Source of the DNA: Streptomyces sp. NBC_00443
Lineage (GTDB): Bacteria > Actinomycetota > Actinomycetes > Streptomycetales > Streptomycetaceae
Assembly: GCF_036014175.1 (NCBI RefSeq)
Contig: NZ_CP107917.1
Span: 372,001-436,000, forward strand
Reading direction: 5' to 3'
Length of the DNA: 64,000 nucleotides
Part shown: piece after piece, positions 45,016 through 53,284 of the stretch
Numbering within the stretch: the stretch's first letter is position 1
How the letters are laid out: the number at the start of each line of letters is the position of its first letter
Notes under the pieces: generated by a model
The model's input: the letters and a program-made list of their open reading frames with translations, nothing else
Databases searched by the model: none
What the model was told of the DNA's origin: nothing
Translations under genes and position numbers: made by a program

Positions 45016-45087
45016 GTCGCCCCGTCCCCCGCCTTCGGTACCGCATCCCCGTTCCCGCCCGAACAGGCGGAGACTACGGGACGCTGA

Positions 45088-45798
45088 TCACGTAAGGCGA
45101 GCCCGCCACAGGTCTCGAAGGAGCGCGATCTCGGCCATGTGGTGGATCAACTCGAGGTTGGCACCCCACAGGGCGGAGATGAACGGCTCGTCGGGGTCGG
45201 AGCCGTAGGGGTACTGGGAGAAGCCGAGTGTGTCGAGTTGCTCGTCGGTCATGGCGCCGACGCTCGCGCGCCAGCGGTCGATCACCGCCCAGAACCGGTC
45301 GAGCGTCAGGGCGGCGGACGGGCTGAAGTCGACCATCAGCTTGGGGTCCTGACGCCGTTCGCCGAAGGTCCACTCCCACTGGCCCGCGAACTGGTAGTGC
45401 AGGTGGCCCAGTCGCCAGGCGATCGTGGTGATCGGTGTCTCGTCCGGCTCGGTCGGGCCGGTGTGGGCGAGGATCTGCTCGACGCGTTCGACGCTCACGC
45501 TCCAGTCCTCGGCGATCTTCGCCACGGACATGCCGCCGGCTGCCTGCCGGGCGACCTCGGCGTACTCGTTGGAGGGGATGTCCGCGGCGCCTTGGTCCAG
45601 CAGCCACTCCCCCGGACCGAAGGCTCTCGGCGTCGTCGCCTCGGCCCGGCGCCGGATCGACCAGCAGCCGGGTGCCGGCTCCCACAGGTACTCCTCGTCG
45701 CCGAGTCCCGTGAGCCGTACCTCGGCCATCTCCCTGGCGCGGTCGAACTGGTCGAGCAGCAAGCCGAATCGGTCGGTCCGCACACCACCGGTGTCCAT
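45088..45798 (-). CDS. DinB superfamily protein
   Basis: 236 aa four-helix-bundle protein. LLLDQFDRAREMAEVRLTGL, then EYLWEPAPGCWSIR (the usual WKPGPGxWS region), ITTIAWRLGHLHYQF (first His of the metal triad) and LIHHMAEIALLRDLW at the end (last His pair). DinB-type proteins are often bacillithiol/mycothiol transferases; this one could act in thiol-dependent detoxification. An extra segment of about 50 residues (68-117, QAAGGMSVAKIAEDWSV) is inserted relative to the short members. ATG 45798. Confidence 0.82.
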   Translation of the reverse strand: MDTGGVRTDRFGLLLDQFDRAREMAEVRLTGLGDEEYLWEPAPGCWSIRRRAEATTPRAFGPGEWLLDQGAADIPSNEYAEVARQAAGGMSVAKIAEDWSVSVERVEQILAHTGPTEPDETPITTIAWRLGHLHYQFAGQWEWTFGERRQDPKLMVDFSPSAALTLDRFWAVIDRWRASVGAMTDEQLDTLGFSQYPYGSDPDEPFISALWGANLELIHHMAEIALLRDLWRARLT

Positions 45799-45954
45799 GC
45801 CGGGCCCCCTTCGAGGAAGCGCACCTCGCTGCGCCTCAGCCGGAGGCTAACGGCTCATGTGTGCGGGGCGCGACGGATTTACGCACCCCACGCGTCCACG
45901 CGTCCGCGCGTCCACGGAAAACGTCCGCGCGTACAGGATCTCCGGCGTGTCACG

Positions 45955-46635
45955 ATGGCTTCGGGGAAGCGAGGTCTCGTGGACGAGTTGACGCGATGGC
46001 GCCGCGCGGTGGTCGCTTGGGCGGCCGGCGGAGCGGGGGCAGGCACGGCCGCCGCAACGGCGCGGGAGCTGGCCGGCGGCCAGGTGCGGACGATCGTGCT
46101 CGTCGAGGGAAGCAGTGATCAGGTCGCCCTCGAAGCGCTGGCCGCGCGTCACGGCCGCGACCTCGGTGCGGAGGGCGTCGCGGTGGTGCCGCTCGGAGGT
46201 GCGACGAACATCGGGCACTTCCTGGACGTGTGTGGTCCGCCGGGGCTCGGCCTCCCGCTGGCCGGTCTCTGCGACATCGGTGAGGAACGGCACTTCCGGC
46301 GCCATCTGGAGCGGGTCGGACTCGGGTCCGGTCTCACGCCCGCCGGGCTGGAGACGCTCGGGTTCCATGTGTGTGTCGCCGACCTGGAGGACGAGCTGAT
46401 CCGCGCTCTCGGCGCCGGGAACGTGCAGCAGGTGATCGAGGCCCAGGGCGAGTCGCGCCCCTTCCAGACCTTCCGGAACCAGCCGGCCCAGCGGGAACGG
46501 CCCGTGGAACACCAACTGCGGCGCTTCATGGGCACGCACAGCGGTCGCAAGGCGCTCTACGCGCAGTCGCTGGTCGCGCACCTGGACCTCGATCGTGTGC
46601 CCTGGCCGCTGGAGCGCCTCCTCGCGCACGTCTGA
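45955..46635 (+). CDS. TOPRIM-domain protein (OLD-like)
   Basis: 226 aa. A TOPRIM fold starts at about 46: TIVLVEGSSDQVALEALAAR with the invariant Glu, then LGGATNIGHFL and, later, LAGLCDIGEE with the DxD-like acidic pair, and VADLEDELIRALG. A stand-alone TOPRIM of this kind resembles the nuclease half of OLD-family proteins, but the ATPase part is absent. GTG 45979 is an alternative start with an AGG box; ATG 45955 gives 8 more residues. Divergent from the DinB gene across a repeat-bearing gap. Confidence 0.8.
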   Translation: MASGKRGLVDELTRWRRAVVAWAAGGAGAGTAAATARELAGGQVRTIVLVEGSSDQVALEALAARHGRDLGAEGVAVVPLGGATNIGHFLDVCGPPGLGLPLAGLCDIGEERHFRRHLERVGLGSGLTPAGLETLGFHVCVADLEDELIRALGAGNVQQVIEAQGESRPFQTFRNQPAQRERPVEHQLRRFMGTHSGRKALYAQSLVAHLDLDRVPWPLERLLAHV

Positions 46636-46729
46636 CATTCGGCTACGCCTGACGTCCGGCCACGTCTGACGTCCGGCCACGTCTGACGTCGGGCCACGTC
46701 TGACGTGGGCTACGCCTGGCGTCCGGCTG
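46629..46729. repeat. Six-copy 16-17 bp tandem repeat overlapping the TOPRIM gene end
   Basis: Unit CGTCTGACGTCCGGCCA in copies starting at 46629, 46646, 46663, 46680, 46697 and 46713, with one to four changes each. The first copy includes the stop codon of the TOPRIM gene. Contains the ACGT core; could act as terminator-like structure or arise by slippage. Confidence 0.8.
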
Positions 46730-46816
46730 CCCGCACCGTGCCCCCGCTCAACGTCCGGGGCTCCCACCGGCAAGGCATCTCGACTCATCGACCCGGAAAT
46801 GGCACCGTAACCCGGC

Positions 46817-48064
46817 ATGAAGCTGACCGATTCCGGACAAAAGGTAAGTTCGGTGCGCTGGAGGCTGGTGCTCGCCAGCACCACCATGCTCTTCGTAGAG
46901 CTGGCGCTGATCAGATGGGCGGGCGCCAACGTCGTCCATCTCAGTTACTTCTCGAACTTCATCCTGCTGGGATCGTTCCTCGGCATCGGCATCGGCTTCC
47001 TGATCCCCGCCGCGCGCGGACAGTGGCTCAAACGCTGGACCCCGATCCCCCTGGCACTGCTCGTCATCTTCGTACGCGCGTATCCGGTCCAGGTCCGTCA
47101 GAGCAGCAGTGAGGTCATCTACTTCACCGCCGTGAAGACCACCGGCCTCCCCCAGTGGGTGACATTGCCGGCCATCTTCCTGCTGACCGCGGTGATCATG
47201 GCCGGAATCGGCAAGATCACCGCCGACCTCTTCCGCCAGCTCCCCTCCCTCGACGCCTATCGTTACGACCTGCTCGGCAGCATCACCGGCTCGGTCTCCT
47301 TCGCCGTGCTGTCCTGGCTGCGTGCTCCCTCGGTGGTGTGGGGCGTACTTGCGGCCGTGGCCCTGCTGATCCTCGGCGGGCGTCGCAACACCCTCTTCTA
47401 CGGCGTCCCCCTCGCGGCGATGGTCGCCGCGCTGTTCCTGGAGACGACGACGGCGGGCATCTCCTGGTCGCCGTACTACAAGATCGAGCTGAAGTCCTCG
47501 CCGACCACCACACGGACGTTCTACATCTCCGCCAACGGCGTGCCGCACCAGAGCACCGCGCCGCTCCCGGTGCTGATGCGGGAGAACTCGCCCTATCGGC
47601 AGGCGTACGACCAGACGCCCAGCAATCCGCACAAACGCGTGCTGATCATCGGAGCCGGCAACGGCAATGACGTCGCCGTCGCACTGGCGCACGGAGCCGA
47701 GCGCGTGGACGCGGTCGAAATCGACCCCCGCCTGCAGGAGATCGGCGCGCAGCTGCACCCCGCCAGGCCGTACGACGATCCGAGGGTGCACGTCCACATC
47801 GACGACGGGAGGGCGTTCCTGGAGCGGACGAACGCCAAGTACGACCTCATCATCCTGGCGCTCCCGGACTCCCTGACCCTGGTGTCGGGCGCGAGCAACC
47901 TGCGCCTGGAGAGCTACCTCTTCACCCGGCAGGCGTTCGAGGCCGCCCGCGATCACCTGACGCCGGACGGCGCGTTCGCGATGTACAACTACTACCGCAA
48001 GAGCTGGCTGGTCGACCGCTTCGCCGGGGACCTCGACGACCTCTACGGCCACGCCCCTGCATGA
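46817..48064 (+). CDS. Spermidine synthase-like membrane protein, N-terminal part
   Basis: 415 aa as read. Five or six N-terminal helices (MLFVELALIRWAGANVVHLS, FILLGSFLGIGIGFLIPAA, a further pair to residue 220) are followed by a Rossmann methyltransferase-like aminopropyltransferase domain: RVLIIGAGNGNDVAVAL (about 276-292), VDAVEIDPRLQEIG and VHIDDGRAFLE. At 48054-48057 (CCCC) the frame is lost; the next gene continues the protein. Adding one base gives about 682 aa, the usual length. Such fusions of membrane helices and a spermidine-synthase-like domain are common in bacteria; the substrate is unknown. Confidence 0.8.
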   Translation: MKLTDSGQKVSSVRWRLVLASTTMLFVELALIRWAGANVVHLSYFSNFILLGSFLGIGIGFLIPAARGQWLKRWTPIPLALLVIFVRAYPVQVRQSSSEVIYFTAVKTTGLPQWVTLPAIFLLTAVIMAGIGKITADLFRQLPSLDAYRYDLLGSITGSVSFAVLSWLRAPSVVWGVLAAVALLILGGRRNTLFYGVPLAAMVAALFLETTTAGISWSPYYKIELKSSPTTTRTFYISANGVPHQSTAPLPVLMRENSPYRQAYDQTPSNPHKRVLIIGAGNGNDVAVALAHGAERVDAVEIDPRLQEIGAQLHPARPYDDPRVHVHIDDGRAFLERTNAKYDLIILALPDSLTLVSGASNLRLESYLFTRQAFEAARDHLTPDGAFAMYNYYRKSWLVDRFAGDLDDLYGHAPA

Positions 48065-48861
48065 CGACGTTCAAACGGAACGCGGCCGTGCTGGTGGCCG
48101 GAATGACCCCCGCCGACCAGTCCTGCAAGCAGACCTGGCAGCCCAGCGGCCCCGTCCCGGCGGCCGCGACCGACGACCACCCGTTCCCGTATCTGCTGCA
48201 CCGGACCATCCCCACGATCTATCTGGGCGCCCTGGGTGCGATCCTGCTGGTGACGCTGTTGTCGGTACGCCTGGCCGGGGTCCGCATCCGCAGCACGTTC
48301 CGCTACGTCGACATGTTCCTGCTGGGCGCGGCCTTCCTGCTGCTCGAAACGAAGAACGTGATCGGTTTCGCTCTCTACTTCGGTACGACCTGGCTGGTCA
48401 ACGCCCTTGTCTTCTTCGGTGTCCTGCTCTCCGTCCTGGCCGCGGTCGAGGTGCGGCGCAGATTGCGGCGGGTCAACATGCTGGTGCTGCAACTGATGCT
48501 CTTCGGCTCCCTCGCGGTGGCCTTTCTCGTCCCGCCGCAGGCCGTGCTCTCCCTGCCCACCGTGGGCCGGCTGGCCGCCGCCATCGCCCTGGCCTTCGCG
48601 CCCATCTTCTGCGCCAACCTCATCTTCTCGGACCGCCTCGCGCAGGCCGCCGACCCGACCTCGGCGTTCGGCGCGAACCTGCTGGGCGCGCTGACCGGGG
48701 GCGCGCTCGAGTACCTGGCGCTGATGACGGGCTATCAGGCGCTGCTGCTGGTCGTCGCCGCGCTGTATCTGGGGGCCTGCATCGCCATGCGCTACGCCGG
48801 GCGCGGGCCGGGCGGGCAGACGACGCGGATGCCCGACGAGACAGTGAGCGTCAAGACCTGA
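48061..48861 (+). CDS. Spermidine synthase-like membrane protein, C-terminal part
   Basis: 266 aa. It continues the domain of the previous frame (CKQTWQPSGPVPAAATDDHP is the usual passage after the catalytic fold) and then has about six helices (LGAILLVTLLSVRLAG, VDMFLLGAAFLLLETKNVIG, FGANLLGALTGGALEYLAL). The ATG at 48061 overlaps the preceding TGA as ATGA, which would allow coupled translation, but the text across the junction reads as one protein once a C is added. No ribosome site of its own. Confidence 0.75.
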   Translation: MTTFKRNAAVLVAGMTPADQSCKQTWQPSGPVPAAATDDHPFPYLLHRTIPTIYLGALGAILLVTLLSVRLAGVRIRSTFRYVDMFLLGAAFLLLETKNVIGFALYFGTTWLVNALVFFGVLLSVLAAVEVRRRLRRVNMLVLQLMLFGSLAVAFLVPPQAVLSLPTVGRLAAAIALAFAPIFCANLIFSDRLAQAADPTSAFGANLLGALTGGALEYLALMTGYQALLLVVAALYLGACIAMRYAGRGPGGQTTRMPDETVSVKT

Positions 48862-49029
48862 CGTCGGCGGCGGATCCGGTCGATGCCGGGGGCCCGGTCG
48901 CCCCGTGAACATGCAGGGCGCCGGGCCGAGTGCTGCAATGGCTGGAGGGGCTGACCCTCCGGCTGCGCCGCGGGCGAACGACGCCCGACGAGGTGTGACC
49001 GGGCCCGTACCCACCTCTGAGGAGTGGCC

Positions 49030-49473
49030 ATGCACCAGGACATCGGGGACATGGGGCCCGTCGACTACCTGATCGTCGAGTTCCCCGGCAGCCGTATGAC
49101 GGGTGAGGGGCTGCCCCTGCTCGTCGACCTGGTCGAGGAGGGCGTCATCCGCATCCTCGACCTCGTCTTCATCCACAAGGGCACCGATGGTTCGGTCGAA
49201 GTGGTGGAACTCCGCAACGTCGGGGACGAGGTCGACCTGACGGTGTTCGAGGGAGCCTCGTCGGGACTGCTGGACCAGGGCGACCTGGACGAGGCCGGGG
49301 CCACGCTGGAGGCCGGCAACTCCGCCGCCGTCGTCGTGTACGAGAACGTCTGGGCCGCGCCCCTGGCCCGTGCGCTGCGGCGCGGCGGGGCCGAGGTGGT
49401 GGCCAGCGGGCGTATCCCCGTGGACGCGCTGCTGGCGTCGCTGGAGGCCGCCGAGGCGACGGCGGCGCCCTGA
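49030..49473 (+). CDS. DUF6325 family protein
   Basis: 147 aa. MGPVDYLIVEFPG, LLVDLVEEGVIRILDLVFI, SAAVVVYENVWAAPLARALR and a Val-rich closing helix match the DUF6325 small acidic proteins of actinobacteria, which usually sit next to SHOCT proteins, as here. Function unknown; the pair is often found in stress regulons. GAGGAG lies 6 bases before ATG 49030. Followed by the SHOCT gene on the same strand after a short minisatellite. Confidence 0.82.
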   Translation: MHQDIGDMGPVDYLIVEFPGSRMTGEGLPLLVDLVEEGVIRILDLVFIHKGTDGSVEVVELRNVGDEVDLTVFEGASSGLLDQGDLDEAGATLEAGNSAAVVVYENVWAAPLARALRRGGAEVVASGRIPVDALLASLEAAEATAAP

Positions 49474-49497
49474 GGGGACCGATGCCGCCATCTCCGT

Positions 49498-49571
49498 GCC
49501 ACACCGCCCAGCGCCACGCCACCCTCTGCCACACCACCCAGTGCCACACCACCCAGTGCCACCCACCCAGT
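49498..49571. repeat. Five-copy 15-bp tandem repeat between DUF6325 and SHOCT genes
   Basis: Unit GCCACACCACCCAGT starting at 49498, 49513, 49528, 49543 and 49558 (last copy one base shorter). Copies 3 and 4 are identical, implying recent slippage. Noncoding. Confidence 0.8.
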
Positions 49572-49608
49572 GCCACTCCGTCCACGGATCACAGGGGAGA
49601 TGACTGAC

Positions 49609-49914
49609 ATGCCAGGACTCCTTCGCGGCGTCGCCCGCACCGCCGTCGTCGCGGGGACGGCGACAGCCGTGTCGAACCGCGTCTCACGGCGGCAGGCGGG
49701 CCGGTGGGCCCAGCAGGACACCGAACGGCAAGTCGCCCACCAGCAGGACGTCGGGCCTCCGGCGCCCGCCGCGCCCGCGCCCGCCGCACCGCCGTCGGCC
49801 GCCGACGAGATGACCGGCAAGATCGATCAGCTGAAGCAGCTCGGCGACCTCAAGGCCCAGGGTGTGCTCACCGAAGAGGAATTCGCGGCCCAAAAGCGCC
49901 AGGTCCTCGGTTGA
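49609..49914 (+). CDS. Small SHOCT-domain protein
   Basis: 101 aa. N-terminal hydrophobic/basic part (LLRGVARTAVVAGTATAVSN), a Gln-rich stretch, a Pro/Ala linker (PPAPAAPAPAAPP) and the SHOCT helix pair DQLKQLGDLKAQGVLTEEEF with AAQKRQVLG. SHOCT proteins are membrane-associated adaptors of unknown role. AGGGGAG lies about 10 bases before ATG 49609; an in-frame ATG at 49600 abuts the box. Followed by the ClC gene after 18 bp. Confidence 0.82.
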   Translation: MPGLLRGVARTAVVAGTATAVSNRVSRRQAGRWAQQDTERQVAHQQDVGPPAPAAPAPAAPPSAADEMTGKIDQLKQLGDLKAQGVLTEEEFAAQKRQVLG

Positions 49915-49932
49915 CGCGGGAGGAACGGGGTC

Positions 49933-51381
49933 GTGCCTGAGCCGGGGACCTCGGATGCGACCGCCACCGGTACGCAGCCGGAAGAGGCCGACCGGCTGCG
50001 TGAGCTGTTACGCACCCCCGCCTACCAGAAGGCGCTCGTCTTCTCCGCGCTGATCGGAATCCCGGTCTCCCTGGCCGCGTTCTGGTTCCTCGCCGCACTC
50101 CACGAGCTCGAGCACCTGCTGTGGGCCGACCTGCCTTCGGGGCTGGGCTGGGACACCCCTCCGTGGTGGTGGCCGCTGCCCTTGCTGACGCTCTCCGGCA
50201 TCGCCGTCGGTCTCGTGGTCCGGTATCTGCCGGGAGCCGGCGGTCACCTTCCCGCCGGGGGTCTGCACGCCGCGGGGCTGCCCCCGGTGTCCCTGCCGGG
50301 GGTCATCCTGGCGGCCCTGGCCAGCCTGCCGCTGGGCGCCACCCTCGGCCCCGAGGCCCCGCTGATCGCGCTCGGCGGCGGTCTGGCCCTGCTCTTCGGA
50401 CAACTGGCGCGTACCCCGGTGACGACGCAGAACGCGGCACTTCTCGGAGCGGCCGGCGCCGCCGCGGCGCTTCCGGCGATCTTCGGCAACCCGCTGGTCG
50501 GAGCCGTGATCCTGATCGAGGTGGCCGGAGTCGGCGGGCCGCGGCTGTTCGCCGTCATGCTGCCGGCGCTCCTGTCCAGCGGGATCGGCTCGCTCGTCTT
50601 CACCGGGTTCGGCCGCTGGACGGGCCTGTCCATCGGCAACCTGACACTCACACTGGGGGTGCCCACGCCGCGCCTCGACGCCGGGGACGTGCTGTGGGCG
50701 ATTCCGATGGCCGTCGTGATCGGAATCGCCGTGCACCTGATCCTGGACACCGGGCGCCTGGCCGCGGTGTTCGTCTCAAAACGGACCGTCGTCCATACGA
50801 CGCTCTGCGCCCTGGCCGCCGGGGCGTGCGCCACGGTCTACACGCTGGCCGTCGACCGGACACCGGTGGACGTGGCGTCCTCCGGCCAGGCCACGCTGGC
50901 CCGGCTGGCCGAGGACCCTCACTCCTGGGGCGTCGGTGCCCTGATCGCCGTACTGCTGTGCAAGGCGGCGGCGTACGGGCTGTGTCTGGGCAGTCTGCGC
51001 GGCGGTCCCATCTTCCCCGCGCTGTTCCTCGGGGCGGCGTTGGGCGTCCTGCTGGCCCCCCTGCCCGGGTTGGGAGTCGTGCCCGGCCTGGCGGTCGGCA
51101 TGGCGGCCTCGGCCGCCGCCGCGCTGCGACTGCCGGTGAGCAGTGCGGTGCTGGTCGTGCTGCTCATGGGCAGCGGAGCGATGACTCCCGTGGTCCTGCT
51201 CGCGGCGGTGGTGGGCTTCGTGACCGCCCAACTGCTCCCACCGGGCCGCCCCGTGCCACCACTGGGCAAGCCGGCCCCACCACCGGCCGACGCCCCGGCC
51301 CACCCGGGCTCGAGCCCACCGGACCGGCCCGAGACTGACCAGGCCCCCAGAACAGCGGGCGACCGCGCCGAGGGCACCTGA
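49933..51381 (+). CDS. ClC-type chloride channel/antiporter
   Basis: 482 aa, about 11-12 helices. The selectivity motif reads GATLGPEAPLIALGGG (about 137-152) where GREGP is usual in ClC; LRGGPIFPALFLGAALGVLL matches the GGxFxP segment. The conserved gating Glu is present in PEAP. It should move Cl- (perhaps against H+). The tail after 435 is a Pro-rich disordered stretch. GTG start. Leu26 is a TTA codon (50008-50010), suggesting bldA-dependent expression. Confidence 0.85.
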   Translation: MPEPGTSDATATGTQPEEADRLRELLRTPAYQKALVFSALIGIPVSLAAFWFLAALHELEHLLWADLPSGLGWDTPPWWWPLPLLTLSGIAVGLVVRYLPGAGGHLPAGGLHAAGLPPVSLPGVILAALASLPLGATLGPEAPLIALGGGLALLFGQLARTPVTTQNAALLGAAGAAAALPAIFGNPLVGAVILIEVAGVGGPRLFAVMLPALLSSGIGSLVFTGFGRWTGLSIGNLTLTLGVPTPRLDAGDVLWAIPMAVVIGIAVHLILDTGRLAAVFVSKRTVVHTTLCALAAGACATVYTLAVDRTPVDVASSGQATLARLAEDPHSWGVGALIAVLLCKAAAYGLCLGSLRGGPIFPALFLGAALGVLLAPLPGLGVVPGLAVGMAASAAAALRLPVSSAVLVVLLMGSGAMTPVVLLAAVVGFVTAQLLPPGRPVPPLGKPAPPPADAPAHPGSSPPDRPETDQAPRTAGDRAEGT

Positions 51382-51387
51382 CGGGGC

Positions 51388-51471
51388 CGGGAGCCGTGAC
51401 GGTCGGGAGCCGTCACGAATCGGGAGCCGTCACGAGTCAGGGGCCGTGACGAGTCGGGGGCCGTGACGAGT
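51388..51471. repeat. Five-copy 16-17 bp tandem repeat after the ClC gene
   Basis: Unit CGGGAGCCGTCACGAGT in copies starting at 51388, 51404, 51421, 51438 and 51455, each with one to three changes. Directly downstream of the ClC stop; each copy contains a GTGACG/GTCACG core. Confidence 0.8.
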
Positions 51472-52118
51472 CGGGCACGCATGCGTTGCTGCCACTCACC
51501 GGACAAGCCGACCGGACCTCGTGTACGCCGGACCAGGCCCACCCCCGACCGGCCCCCGCACACCGGGCAACCCCGAAAGCGGCTGAGACCGCCGGGCGCC
51601 GAGCCGCATCCAGGCACGCACCCACTGCTGTCGGCAAGTCGAACAGGCACCGGCCGACCGGGGCGCGGAGACCGTCGAACATGCCACCAGCCGACCGGAG
51701 GTCCTGCATGCCGGACAAGGCCCCCCGCACACCGGGCTCCCGGCCTGCCAACGCCGGGAGTCGCGACCCGTGCAGTCGCGCCACTCACCCGTGCCGCCCA
51801 TAGGGCGTCCCGAGCGGGCGTCGGCCGACGGGGACACCTAGGCGTCGCACACCAGCAGCCGACCCGACCTCCCGCACACCAGAACAGGCCCCGGCCCCTG
51901 CACGCCGAACACCCCCGGCCCCGGCCCCGGCTGCACCGGGCCGGCGCCCCGAGCCCCCCGGCCCAACCGGGAGCTGCGCCCGCTCCACCCCTGCTTCCCC
52001 GATGCGCCGCCCCGCCAGGTTCAGTCTCGGGAGGCCCCGAACCCGCGAAGCGCCAACGTGCGTGTCCGTCCGGCCCGGTCGACAGTGGAAGCCGGAGCCC
52101 TACGGACAAGGAGCTCGC
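51472..52118. other. About 650 bp GC-rich gene-free region with degenerate repeats
   Basis: No credible gene: frames here are Pro/Arg/Thr-rich with no ribosome sites. Words such as CGCACACC, CACCGGGC and GGCCCCGGCCCC recur irregularly from about 51520 to 51960, as if old tandem repeats had diverged. Possibly the relic of a repeat-rich gene or a structured spacer; I cannot assign a role. Confidence 0.45.
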
Positions 52119-52208
52119 ATGGCCGATCGCCGGAAGCGCACCGCGCTCGTAGTGCCCGTCCAGCTCGCCGCGCGGCGGAGCCCGGCCGGGCCGGGCCTTC
52201 GGTTGTGA
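52119..52208 (+). CDS. 29-residue upstream peptide coupled to the cyclase gene
   Basis: ATG at 52119 has an AAGGAG box 7 bases upstream, the best ribosome site in this neighbourhood. The frame reads MADRRKRTALVVPVQLAARR and ends at TGA 52206-52208, which overlaps the cyclase ATG as TGATG. The cyclase itself lacks a good ribosome site, so the short frame probably serves to load ribosomes (translational coupling) or acts as a leader peptide. Basic composition; no family. Confidence 0.5.
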   Translation: MADRRKRTALVVPVQLAARRSPAGPGLRL

Positions 52209-53158
52209 TGAGTTCGCGTCCGAGGGTCACGGCGCCGGAGCCCATGTCCGAGGCGGACTTCCGGGCCCTGTACCGCCGCTTGCGTGAGCAGGCGGACGGC
52301 ACCGGTGGCCACCGCGGGGCGCTCGGTCGGCTCACGCCCGAGCGTGTGGTCGCCGCCGTCGGCGAGGTGCGTACCGGGCGGACCGTCTCGCTGGCCGCGC
52401 CCATCGAGACCGCGCCGGGGCCGGACAATCGGCAGCCCGCGTCCCACCGGATGATCGCGCCGGCGGACCAGGAGGAGACCGCCTCCCCAGGGCTGCACTT
52501 CGCCCGCGACCGCTTCGCCATGAACGTGCACGGCGACGCCGACACCCATCTCGACGCGCTCTGTCACGTGATGTTCGACGGTGAGCTCTTCGGCGGTGTC
52601 CCGGCGAGCACGGTGACGCCGGACCACGCCGGCGCGCTGACGCTGGACCTGGTGCGGGACGGCATCGTCGGACGCGGTGTGCTGCTGGACATCCCCCGGC
52701 TGCGGGGCGTCCCGTGGCTGGAACCCGGCGAGCAGGTCAGCGCCGAGGACCTCGAGGCCGCCGAGGCCGCACAGGAGGTCACGGTCGGACCGGGCGACCT
52801 GCTGTTCGTGCGCGTGGGACACCGCGGTCGGCGGCGGAGCCTCGGCGCCTGGGACCCGGCCGAGGCCCGGGCCGGACTGCATCCGGAGGCGATGCGCTTC
52901 CCGGCCGGGCGGGGCGTGGCCATACTCGGATCGGACGGCAACAACGACGCGGGGCCGAGCGCGGTGACCGGCGTCGACTACCCCGTGCACGTCCTGGCCG
53001 TAAACGCCATGGGAGTGCACCTGCTGGACTGGCTGGACCTCGAGGAGCTCGCGGAGGCCTGCGCCGGGGCGGCCCGCTCGCAGTTCCTGTGCGTGGTCGC
53101 CCCGCTGCGGCTTCCCTCGGCCACCGGCTCGCCGGTGAACCCGATCGCCGTTCTGTGA
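52208..53158 (+). CDS. Cyclase family metal-dependent hydrolase (kynurenine formamidase-like)
   Basis: 316 aa. RTVSLAAPIETAPGPDN is the usual first strand; MNVHGDADTHLDALCHV corresponds to the HxGTHxDxPxH metal motif with some changes (HGDADTHLDALCH keeps three His and the Asp); VRDGIVGRGVLLDIPRL, LFVRVGHRG and LGSDGNNDAGPS follow. It should hydrolyse an amide or ester; substrate unknown. ATG 52208 overlaps the small upstream frame; ATG 52244 is an alternative. The next gene encodes a GMC oxidoreductase after 126 bp. Confidence 0.82.
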   Translation: MSSRPRVTAPEPMSEADFRALYRRLREQADGTGGHRGALGRLTPERVVAAVGEVRTGRTVSLAAPIETAPGPDNRQPASHRMIAPADQEETASPGLHFARDRFAMNVHGDADTHLDALCHVMFDGELFGGVPASTVTPDHAGALTLDLVRDGIVGRGVLLDIPRLRGVPWLEPGEQVSAEDLEAAEAAQEVTVGPGDLLFVRVGHRGRRRSLGAWDPAEARAGLHPEAMRFPAGRGVAILGSDGNNDAGPSAVTGVDYPVHVLAVNAMGVHLLDWLDLEELAEACAGAARSQFLCVVAPLRLPSATGSPVNPIAVL

Positions 53159-53284
53159 GCGGCCGGGACGGGTTCCCCTGCGGATGCCGCATCTGCGGGG
53201 CCCGTATACGTTCGAAGTGGGCCCCAGACGTGTCCAGGTCACCGCCGCGGCGGGAGACCACCCCAGCCAAGGACGGTGGTCGTC

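Noticed and set aside
46629-46729. CRISPR array
   Set aside because: Units of 16-17 bp are directly adjacent without spacers and no cas genes are present.
51463-52152. Proline/arginine-rich plus-strand frame as a secreted or structural protein
   Set aside because: No ribosome site, no signal peptide, and the frame is simply open because of GC bias and degenerate repeats.
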